Origin: Mycteria americana
Taxonomy: Eukaryota > Chordata > Aves > Ciconiiformes > Ciconiidae
Reading direction: 5' to 3'
Length of the DNA: 64,000 nt
Assembly: GCF_035582795.1 (NCBI RefSeq)
Contig: NC_134367.1
Location: forward strand, 114,352,062 to 114,416,061
Positions 1 through 11,900 of this stretch are shown here, in pieces. The notes under the pieces were generated by a model. It was given only the letters and a program-made list of their open reading frames with translations. It was not told the DNA's origin and ran no database searches. Position numbers and translations under genes: made by a program. Each line of letters opens with the position of its first letter. The first letter of the stretch is position 1.

Positions 1-3000
1 TGATGGTGCAGAAGAAAAAAGAAGAGAGTTACTAAATAATTACAGAAAATAACAGAAAATTTATGAGACAAAAGCATTACAAAGCAAGTGAAAAAAATCA
101 AAGATCTGTTCTCATTTCATAAATTTGCAGGAGCCTGGAACCTGTAAAGGATCCCACTGAGAAAAGATGTCAGAGCAATCAAATAAATAGTCATTACAAT
201 TCTCCAGCACAGTTTTCAAACCCTTTGCCACCCATGAGAGATGAGAACCTGCAGAGAAAACCCAGGCAGTTTTTTCCTAAACCTGTAGCTTATGGTTTCA
301 CTGGTGAATCATGCAGGCACACATTTTCACTGATGCCTATAAATAACTCTCAGTTGAGAAATAAAAGCTTGAAGAATGCTTGCTTTTGGTTAGCTGTATC
401 TGCACACCTGAAGTCTAGCTACCATAATGTGTAAGAGTCTCTTAGAGAACAAATACAGACTACAGAGCAGGAAGCTCACAGAATTGTTTCCTGCACAGAA
501 ACAGACAGTTTCTGCATCTGACAAGCACAATAGAGCAAGACTCTATACCTTCATGCAGACAATGAGGGAAGGATCTACTGACGCGCTCAGAAAGTGGTTA
601 TATTGCTTCTTTAGGAAGATCAAGCAGATGCTACTTGAGCTGCTGCTCCTAGAAGGGTTTTTGTTATATTTACAGTGTATATGGAAAGAGATGTACCTAT
701 ATGCTGATCACATAAACCAGTCAAAACTAATGCATCTTTCTTTAACAAAATAATAAACAAAAAACACCATCTTAAACTTTATTAGTGGGAGCACAACTTT
801 TCAAATAGCTCTCTACATATCATATCATATCATATCATATCATATCATATCATCCCTCTGCTGTACTTTACTCACGGAAAAGGACTGCCTTTTGCACTTC
901 CCATACATGTACGGACCTAAAAAAGAAAGTAAACTTCACAGGCCCCTTTTTTCAAAGGCTGATAAAGTGGTCAAATATCCCCCCACCTTTACCAGAACAC
1001 TCAAAGCACTCCCATGTCACAAGCACTTTCTATCTTGTTTCGGCATCAGAACTGCGGTCAAGGGTCATCTTTCTATAACAGCTCCTTCCCATTCGCCTCA
1101 TACTTAAACTTACAGTCTTTTGACCCAAGGTCACCCCAGGTCAAGGCGAATCACAGCTCAGAGACTTTAAGATTCAGAGCTAATGGAAACAGTACTTAAA
1201 ACAGAAATATCTGTCAATTCTGCCCTCCTTTACAGCCTCTCTCTTCCAGACCTTCCTCTCAAAGACAGGAAGGGTCTCAGCACCTTGCAACTGCCACAAT
1301 ATGAAAGGCAGTGCAGTTTTCAGTCTCGGCAACCTCATTCTCTCAACGGATTTAAAAAGCCAACTGAGGGAGAATTTCTTCACACATTCCAAAATCCCTT
1401 TATTGGTCTTAATCCAAAATGTCTTGTGCACCACCACACACCCTCATCTTCAAGCTTTCAAACATACTGCAAAGGTTATGTTGCTGTCAGATGCAGCTGC
1501 CACCCTCCCTTATCACAAATTGATGCGTCCCATAGTTTCAGGACCATGGTCCCTGCACAGTATGTGCTTTCCTCATGGGATGCTTCTGGATTTTTGTGCT
1601 GGCAGCTCCCTTATACAACAAAACCAAAGGGTTCTAGCGGTCCATTGGTCCTCATAGCTCTTTTCAAGAAGTGCCCTCACTGTAACACAGCTTTTTTCTC
1701 TGCAGCTTCAGGGTCTGGTCTTGCCTGAAAGAACAAGGGAAAGCTAAAACCTAGTTTCACGATTTCTTCTTAAATCAATGCCTAAATTCCTCCTTAGGAA
1801 GAGATGCTTCTTCAGCAGAATCTCCCCGTGTTGGCTACCTGCCTCAAAAACATGTTCCTGCCTTCCTTCCCTTGTCCCAGTGTCTACTGTAGTTTCAGTA
1901 TATGGCAATTCATATAACCTTTCAGAGAAGGCATTTTTCATTTGTGTGTTACGGTTTCCTGAAGAGGTAAGTTGCCTGACTCCCCTAAAACAGGCATCTG
2001 TGGTACCACTGCATTTTGCATTCACCGATGAGCACACTGGTAGAACACATCACCTCTGTGGTGCTGGGGCAGACAGGCTGCAAAGGAGTTGATTGTTGTG
2101 CCCTTGAATGCAACTTCTGAAACTCTGATGCAGACAAATCCCTCTTCTGCACAAGACTGCAAGGAAACTGAAGACATCATCTCTTCCATCTCTCTGTCCC
2201 AAGAGTCTGTCTGGATTGATTTTCATTTTTCAGTCAGCAGGAAAGGAGGAGAAAGACCTTCCTTGGATGTCACTTGTTACCCCAGCAAGTTTGGGTACAT
2301 TTATCACATGACCCTATACTGTCCATGGGAGACACTAGCAACTAACCCTTCAATACTATTTCTTTTCCTGCTTTTTATACCACAATGCTCTTCAGTGTAG
2401 TAAGTACCTTCCCCCACCTGAAGACTTCTTGACTGATCAAGTCACCTCCTTGCAACATCCTCTGCAATAAAATAGGATCCTACAAGTGTAATTAAAACAA
2501 CAAGTTTATTCTGCTGGACACCCATCTCTTCAAATTCCTTTTCCCTTAGAATCTGGCATGTATGCCTTCTTCAGAGGCAAAGAAGATCTTTACCTGAGGT
2601 GAGACAGACAAGCCACATCTGAGATGTAAAGACTTGAAAATGAGACATAAGTTACTTTCAGAATATTTTTTGGACATATCTCAAGCCTCATGACCTAGAA
2701 ACTTCACACTGGTTTTATTCAGAAGTTAATTCTAAGCTTGTCTACTTGGAAAGTTATTCCTAATTAACCCCATGCGGGTACTTCTGCTCCAGGTAAGAGC
2801 ACAGATTCCGAAGTGACAACATTCACAAAGGGAATTAATCAGAGCAAATAATTCTGCCTTCAGCTTGCACCAAACCTTAATCTGAATTAAACTCCTACTT
2901 GTGGAACAGTCCTCTCATATTTAACTCAGATATTGCTATTAAGGGAGTGAGATATTTCACACTCTTAGCCATGCTAATCCTCACTGCCTCAGAAGACTAA

Positions 3001-5917
3001 ATCCACATTGAAAACAGAGAGCAAAGGCCCTGACACACAAGCAGAAGCCTTAGTAGGCCCAGTTTTTGGATATTAGCTTGTGCAACAGAGTCCTCAGAGT
3101 AGAGTGAGGTGTTCAGGAATGAATTTCACAAGAAAGTACTGCAGCCAGACAAGCAAGGATTTCTGATGCAGCCTTCTCTTTCCCAGACAATGGGTGTCCA
3201 TCTGCAGTCTTAAGGCATCTGTGTGAAACTAGGAACCATGGCTCTGAGCCTTCTCCAAGATTTTTTTTGTCAAACATCCCCCTGCTCTGGGTGTGAAAGA
3301 ATGGTTTGCGCTTCTCTTTGGGGAACACTTACCACTGTGAGCTCCTAGCTGGCAAGCTCCAGATAGACCAGATGTCAGACGGAGGAGCTGCCTGCCCAGC
3401 ACCTACAACAGTGGCACATGTAGCAGCTCAACTTCAAACAGACAAAGCAGTCTATTGAAAAAACGTAGGGACTAGAAAAGACAAGGCTCTTTAGCAATAT
3501 GGTGAGACATTTATTGATCTGTCTTTGACTCAGGTACACAAATTCCACTTTAAATGATTAAATGATTCTTCTAAAATGCATTAAGCAATTTGTAAGATCA
3601 AAGGGAAGGGCACCTGCAGCAATCCAGAGACTCAAACTCTAATCTCCCAATAACTACAGTTGTGTATGTGTGTATGTATACATGTAGGGCAAATACATGA
3701 GTACAGATTTTAAAGATAGAAGGTAGAGCCTCATGCTGATACACTAAGCCTGTTTTAATAGCCCAGCAGCTCATTCATCAGTGCTCCTTCCCTGGGCCCT
3801 CCCATCACTGTTCATGACACAGTAGCACATAGGACAGCCCCCAGCAGGGCAGGTTCTTATTGCATTAGGACTTTTTCAGGGCAGAATTCAGTATGTTTGC
3901 ATGCCACACTAAATCACAGCCCAGGTATTACAATTTCACAAAGTTATACTCACACTCAAGCAGTCCTGCTCACATACGGCCTGCCAGTGTGTAAAGGCTC
4001 TGTGTTCTAATCCACCTCAACTCAGGGAAATAGTAAACTGTGTTAATGCAACCGCAGGACTTAGCCTGCTATCCATGAAACTGCCAAGCTTCAGAAACTT
4101 CGCACACACAAAAATAAATAAAACAAGCAAACAAACAAAAAACCACTGGCAAAGCAATTGGCACAACAGAAACTTCAATCGTAACAGTCTAACAGACTTG
4201 GATGCAGCACAATGCAGACTGGCACAGCCTAAAAAGAAAGCAAAATGATAAATTAGCAGGTGGTTCCAGTGCTGCAGCAGTTTCAAATGCGTGCGTTATC
4301 TGACACAATAGCACAGGCAGCCACTCTTGGGTTTCTACATCTATGTTTTCAGCATGAAAAAAAGAAAATGCAGAAGTGAAAGTTCTTTTTGCAGAAAGCA
4401 TTGGCAAATAAGTGCCAAAATATGGGCACTTCATTTCAGCTATATAACTGTTATCAACTGAAAAAAGAAGTTCAAAAAGCTGCTGTCAAAATATAAAGTG
4501 ATTGAAAGTATTTCAGAAACAGAGCATTTTCCAAAGTCCAAGGACAAAGATGTAGATATACAGAGATATATAAACTTTTCTGCACTGCATTTAAGTGAAA
4601 GAAGCAAGCCCATACTTGCTTTTAGTTTACCTAGACATAAGGGTCCAACTCAATCAAATCTTACTGAAACAAATGTTATTCCCATTGACTTCCCAGGAAG
4701 TTCTGTTACCAGTTTCAGAGGCACAGAAATGAGTTCTAACTTAGTCATAACTCAACAAAGATAAAGATTCAAAAAGCACATACTCTGAATTAATTAGAAC
4801 AGAAGTCTTCTATGTTTATATTATGACCAAAAGGGATGCACAGAAGGGGTATCAGAAGTGCATTCCATATCATCAACAAAAGTTGACTGGAAGAGTATTT
4901 CAAGCTACTGGAAAGTTGACAAAAGACAGACATTTTATGTGTGCATTTCACTGCGCCTCTTTGGAAAGCACTTCATGATATGGGTACCTGGGATAATTAT
5001 CTTTCATCTACAGTCAATACAGAGATTAACCTCTAAACCTTTCCCCAGATACCAGTTTTCTGCCTTTTTTCTCTTTGTTTTTTCCTCATAAGGAAAGTAA
5101 GGCTGACCATTATCATGATCTCTGTTTTTCCACTTCAGTCTATTAATAGCCCCCATATAAAAAAATAGTCTTTTCTAAACACTTGTCTTCTGGGCAAGTG
5201 TATAAAAAATTCAAGCCTAAATATGAAAACAGCCAGAAAGTAAACAGAAAAGCAAACAGAAAACATTAAGGGCAGATAGAGCACAAATGCAAAGGGAAGC
5301 CAGGCATTTTCTGGTAGAGAGAAAACTGTTGCATACATGGCATAGAGTTGAGAAAAGATAGTCTAAATGAAACGCTGTTCTCAAGTAGCACATTACACCT
5401 CCCACTGTCATCATTACCATTTAACAGAATGTAAAACTAAAGTGACAGATGGAGCTACGCTGTCCATCACACACTGGCGAAAACTTCAAGCCTGACTAAC
5501 CACATATGCCTCAGAAAAAATGCTCCTGCTGGGTTAATCTAGCTACACAGCACAAAACATCCAGCCTTTGAGGGAGCCTGACCCCCGAGCTTGTTCTCAT
5601 GGCTGCAGCCTCTCTGGGTTACATTGTCAGAGTCATTGCTCACATTGTACAGCCAATAACAATACAAGAGCATCTACATGTCAAACTATTCCAGAGGAAC
5701 GCCAGGAAATGGCTTGGCTAGAGGAAGACTGGAGTGATCACCCTGCCAGGCTGCTAGTGAAAATACCATAACATCCCCTCATCTACTGCCGCAGAAAGAC
5801 AGCTCCCTTGCAACACAGACAGAAAATCGCAGAATAAAGAAAGTAACTATCAGGGAAGAGCACATACAAACAAGGCCCCCTGGCCACATCAAGGACCTTA
5901 CCAACCTTTGCCCTTAC
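1..5917 (-). other. DTD1: DTD1 intron 3 (left part, runs off the window)
   Basis: This stretch lies 3' of the third coding exon of DTD1 on the minus strand and is read as intron 3. I looked on the minus strand for the next exon, which should encode the family's 'GPVTIE' motif (the Gly-cisPro region of the active site), and did not find it. The remaining exons therefore probably lie beyond base 1. Apart from a CATAT microsatellite, I see no exon, RNA gene or recognisable mobile element here. The open frames present are short and look fortuitous. Confidence 0.7.
816..853. repeat. (CATAT)n microsatellite
   Basis: About seven and a half uninterrupted copies of the pentamer CATAT. Pure runs like this usually vary in length between individuals. 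It sits in a DTD1 intron, away from any visible splice site. Confidence 0.95.
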
Positions 5918-8900
5918 CTTTAATAAGCTCTGGTTTGTAGGCTTTTCTTAGCTGCTCTAGGAAGTTGTTATAAAAACACTCCGCCTGCTCTGCAGGCATT
6001 GCCATGTGGTAGTCGGGCTTGTTTCCTTTCAGGATGCACTGGAGAGTAAATTGGCTCACACACAACACTTCATACTGTTTATCCATCACGCTTTTGGACC
6101 AGTGCTTCCCACTTTCATCTTCAAATATTCGCAAGTTCAAGATCTTTCGAACCCTAGGAGGAGAAAAAGGTAATTCCTAAACTGTTCCATGCAGGATCAA
6201 CAGGTACAAGTTAATGCCTACCACACAGATGAGATAAAAGGGAAGGCAGATGCATATTCATTCTGCCTCCACATAACAAGATATCCCTTTGTCCCTGCCT
6301 TCCTAAACCATGTGTATTGGTTTTGGCTGGGATAGAGTTAATTTTCTTCATAGCAGCTAGTATGGGGCTATGTTTTGGATTTGTGCTGAAAACGGTGGTG
6401 CTGAAAGAGTGTGCTGAAAACGGTGTGCTGAAAGAGTGATGGCGTTTGTCTTCCCAAGTAACTGTTACACATGATGGAGCCCTGCTTTCCTGGAGATAGC
6501 TGAACACCTGCCTGCCCATGGGAAGGAGTGAATGAATTCCTTGGTTTGCTTTGCTTGTGTGCATGGCTTTTGCTGTACCTGTTAAACTGTCTTTATCTCA
6601 ACCCACGAGTTTTCTCACTTTTACCGTTCTGATTCTCTCCCCCATCCCACTGGGGGGGAGTGAGTGAGCGGCTGTGTGGGGCTTAGTTGCCGGCTGGGGT
6701 TAAACCACGACAGTCCTTTGTGGTGCCCAACGTGGGGCTCGAAGACTTCAAGACAACAACAGATTTAATTGGAATGTGCTAGATGGAATTTATAGCTGTT
6801 ATTGCTGTGTAGCTATTAATCGGCAGGTTCCTGTGCTTGCCATGGGGCTTGGCTGCCTTACTGTGTATTAGAGTCTAGTGCTCGTCAGTGGCTGCTTTTT
6901 GCTTTCAATGCTTGCTTTACTGCTGCACGGCTTATCATCTTACTCTGCTGTGCCTGGGAACATTTTGATAACACCAATGGCCATGCGCCTGGGCTGGCAG
7001 ATGGCCAGGGAATTGCTGCTGTTTCTGTGCTGCTGTACTGGACAGGCTGGAACTCCAGTGTGAACTCGAGTCGAAGGGACCGTGACCTGTGGATGAGTCC
7101 ATGCGGGAGCAGGACACCCCGAAGTGTCTGTGGCCGTGCATAAGTCCACGCTGGAGAAGGTACACCTCGAAGCATCTGTGGCTGTGGATAAGTCCATGCT
7201 GCAGCAGGTACACCTTGAAGCATCAGTGGCTGGGCATGAGGTCATGCTGGAGCACCGCAAAGCATGTGGCCATGGATAAGCCCACAACAGAGCAGGTACA
7301 CCCCCGGAGGGACTGCAGCCATGGGTAAGGCCATGTTGGAGCAGGTTTACTTCTGAAGGGACTGTGGCTGTGCGTAAGGTCTGCTCCATGCTGGAGCAGG
7401 TCTACCTCTGAAGGCATTGTGGCCCATGGAGAAGGCCACGCTGGAACAGGTGCACCTCAAAGCCGCTGTGGCTGTGGATAAGTCTATGCCACAGCAGGTA
7501 TACCCCTGGAGAGACTGTGGCACATAGATAAGGCTCCACTTAGAGCAGGTACACCCCTAAGGGACTGCAGTCTGTCAATAAGTCCAACCCAGAGCACGGG
7601 CAAGGGGAGGAGTTCATTGCAATGTAACCCATGATTTGAGTTGCGTGTTATAGGAATTACTATAGCAGGAACCACCTGAACCGATGGAGGACAAGCCTTA
7701 CAAGAAGCAGTGCAAGTACAGCAGTGACCCGATCTGAGCTGGCTTTGGTGCCCAGTAACTCCACACAACACACCACCTCTCCTGTCCTGAGTGACCACTA
7801 TAACAGATGGAGCCCAAAGTCATGGACTACATGAACTCAGTGGACATTTTGTGGACATTTTACAGACATCTTACAGGGGTAGTCCATAGACTAGGGGAAT
7901 TATATCTGCATAGTATATCAAAGGATGGGAAGGAGGGTGGTGGTTAATGAGGATGTATTGGATAGTGTGAGACCAGAGCATGACATAAATGGTATGGAAT
8001 AAGGGGTAGAGAATGTGCCGGTTTTGGCTGGGATACAGTTAATTTTACTTAAAGTGCTAGTATGGGGCTATGCTTCCGATTTGTACTGAAAACAGTGTTG
8101 ATAATACAGGGATGTTTTAGTTACTGCTGAGCAGTGCTTACACAGAGTCAAGACCTTTTCTGCTTCTCACACCACCCCACCAGTGAGTAGGCTGGGGGTG
8201 CACAAGAAGTTGGGAAGAGACACAGCTGGGACAGCTGACCCCAACTGACCAAAGGGATATCCCATACCATACGACATCATGCTCAGCATATAAAGTTGGG
8301 GGAAGAAGAAGGAAGGGGGGGACATTTGGAGTGATGGCGTTTGTCTTCCCAAGTAACCATTACACGTGATGGAGCCCTGCTTCCCTGGAGATGGCTGAAC
8401 ACCTGCCTGCCCATGGGATGCAGTGAATGAATGCCTTGTTTTGCCTCACTTGCGTGTGGGGCTTTTGATTTACCTATTAGACTGTCTTTATCTCAACCCA
8501 TGAGTTCTCTCACTTTTACCCTTCTCATTCTCCCCTTCATCCCACCGAGGGGGGAGTGAGCGAGCAGCTGTGTGGTGCTTAGTTGCCGGCTGGGGTTAAA
8601 CTATGACACCATGGGAATCTCATCACATTAGGCAGACCCATAATCAAGCAAGCCCTTACACATAACAGTCAGACCATTAACATCATCATTTTACAGAGCA
8701 TGAGATCAGGACAGAATAACTGCAAGTTACAGGGTGACATAACGATGGCATAGGAAGTAAGAAAACTTACTCTTACTCAGATAAGAGTAAGAAAGCTTAC
8801 TTTTATCTGATTTTATGTGTCACAACATTATTTAACATGTCAACAGCTTTGGGAATTTTAATCCTCCCACTGCACTTGGAAATCACACTCAGTAAGAAAT

Positions 8901-11900
8901 GAGATCATCCTAAACTATGGTTGTTTTCAAACATGATTCACATACATTCCTCCAGCTTTGTCACCTCCTAGCACTCTCTCCAAACCAGGCCCCACAAGCC
9001 AGATGAGGACAGCACTTTTTCATCAGGATCATGGAATCACAGAATGGTTTGGGTTGGAAGGGACCTTTAAAGGTCATCTAGTCCACCCCCCCTGCAGTGA
9101 GCAGGGACATCTTCAACTAGATCAGGTTGCTCAGAGCCCCGTCCAGCCTGACCCTTGAATGCTTCCAGGGATGGGGCATCTACCACCTCTCTGGGTAACC
9201 TGTTCCAGTGTTTCACCACCCTCACTGTAAAGAATTTCTTCCTTATATCTAGTCTAAATCTACCCTCTTTCAGTTTAAAACCATTACCCCTTGTCCTATC
9301 ACAACAGGCCCTATTAAAAAGTCTGTCCTCATCTTTCTTATAAGCCCCCTTTAAGTACTGAAAGGACACAATAAGGTCTCCCCGGAACCTTCTCTTCTCC
9401 AGGCTGAACAACCCCAACTCTCTCAGGCTGTCTTCATAGGAGAGGTGTTCCATCCCTCTGATCATTTTGTGGCCCTCATCTGGACCTGCTCCAAGAGGTT
9501 CATGTCCTTCTTGTACTGAGGACTCCAGAGCTGGACGCAGTACTCCAGGTGGGGTCTTACCAGAGAGGATTAGAGGGGCAGAATCAACCCCCTCGACCTG
9601 CTGGCCACGGATGAGAGGAGGAAGGCAGGGAACAGTGCAGAACTGCAGGTGGCAGCAAAGCGGTGACTGGGACTTCTTTGTATTTGTATTTAGGCTGATT
9701 TTTTGATCTGGGGCCAGAACTGACTGGTTTGAATACTCAGAGAGGACGAGGAGACTTTCACAAATGGATCCTAAAAAGCAGCAGGCAGACTTGCAACCCA
9801 GTCTATGGCTGGACTTTGATTGATAATAAGACTGCGTGCGTGCCACTCTCCTGTCTTTGGTTTCTTCTTTTAGCTTCTACAAATCTGCAGCATCTATAAA
9901 CAAGGGAGGGTAGCAAGTGCAAAGCGTTTCAATTGCAGCCATCAGCCAGACGTTTTACGCTGCACCAGAGGTGAGGCAGTTAGTATAAAATAAAAGCTGA
10001 AACTTTGTTATAGTAATAGAATAGAATCATAGAATAGTTTGGGTTGGAAGGGACCTTTAAAGGTCATCTAGTCCAATCCTCCTGAGGCACAGTCACAAAA
10101 AACATTCTTGCCAATTTGTGCGTGTCAAAGACAAACGGAATTGACTCCTGAATGAAGTAGATGGTTAAAAGCCTTAGAAGGCCCCAGCACATAGGCTTAA
10201 ATCATCGTCAGTGCTGTGTTTTAATGAAAAAGATGTTTGTTGTTCCATTTACAGGATTGCTAAAGTTTCCTTCAATAGGACTTGAAAAGCCTGGTTAAAC
10301 TCATTTCTTTTATTCCTTTTTTTCAGATGCTGGCTTCCTGCCTTTCCTGCGTCAGTCATCCAAAAACAACCTGGTGCTGCCAACACAGTCGCTCTGGATC
10401 ACGTGCTTGCAATATTCAGAAGCATCTTTCACATTCACCAAGGCAGAAATGAGAAACAACAATAGAGCAAATGTTACACGCTGAGGAGGCAAACAGTAAG
10501 GCAAGCCAATGGAGCATATCATAATAAAAACACCTTCAGCTTTGCTGCAATTCTCTGCAAGTTTCACATGTTTATGTGAGATCTTTGGAGATCTTTAGTT
10601 CACATCCCCACTCTCTACTTTCTCTTCCGCATTTGCTAAGGGTTGTTTTCACCCTCGCTCACATTCTTCTCTATTCACTGCCTGAGCCTTTCCTCTTCTT
10701 GACATCAGTTAGCTCTATTACCTGTTTCTTCTTTGCCTTCATATGAACTGAGGTCAGCCCTAGAACAATGAACAGTCTGAAGGAGACAGAAGAAGCCCCT
10801 GAAGAACTCTCTCTTGCATGCGTTTGCTAGCTGAATTACAGTATTTTTTGACTATGGAAAAGATGGCCAGAGCCAGCCCTCCAGGCTGCCAAACTTAATT
10901 CACTTTTACAGAAAAGTAACTGACAAGACTATCCAGCCTTTTGGAAGAACAAAACTTCTCATGTGCAAGCTAAAATGAAAGTTTGAAGTTTCTGATACAT
11001 CCCATCCTTGAAGGATGGAGTCCTTCATGGTATATTCATACAGTAAAAAGGACAGACATTTAAAAAAGGGAGAGCAGAAAAATTCAACATGTTGATTCTT
11101 CCTTTTTGAGTCTGTTCTTGATAAAAAACACGTAGACAGGGAATGGAAACAGATTTTTCTCAATGGAACATAAAAGAAAACTCTAATTAAGAAACCTGTA
11201 TTCAAGGTAAAATCTGAAGAGGAACTAACAAGCAAACCTGAGTTTCCCAACAGATATCACTGATTCAGTGTCAGAAATGCACAAATAAAAGAGTACAAGG
11301 CAAAAGTAAATATGCGACTTACATGTGCTCCAGCTCTCTTTGCGTATCTTCCAAAGAAATGCCCAGCAGCACACAGAGGCCTCGTCCTATTGAACTTATT
11401 TGTTCACCACCCACTGGAGAAGGGGGGAAAAAAGAAAAGTAAGGCTAAATGCACTGTCTCATTTTATGACACAGGTAAGTACTGATTTCAGCGGACAACC
11501 ACACAACCGCCAAAGAAAACATCATTCTAAACCCTTCTTCTCTGTCTTAAGTTTGTTAGAGAGTAAAGATCACATACAAGCCCTCTTTCAAAAGTCTTCC
11601 CAATGTCATGACTTATTTGTGAGGGACTAGCTTAAGACACTTACTCCAGCTTTTAAAAACACTGTATAAAGATTTTTTTACTACAATTGGATCAGCAGTG
11701 CAAATCAGAGAGGTGGCAGAACTCTCTCCAATCCTTGTAAAAATTATCCACCTGGTTGATATCAATAAGTGTACTCAATTTCTCTACTCCACCACTCCCT
11801 ACATACTTTGCATTAGTTGTGAAAAGGTGATTTCTACTTGATATAGTCCTCATGGATTTTTTGAAACAAGACTTTTAACAACCTGCAAATTCTACCCTCC

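Noticed and set aside
6885-7417. Several overlapping short open frames on both strands
   Set aside because: They lie inside the provirus tandem repeat and mirror its unit; not genes.
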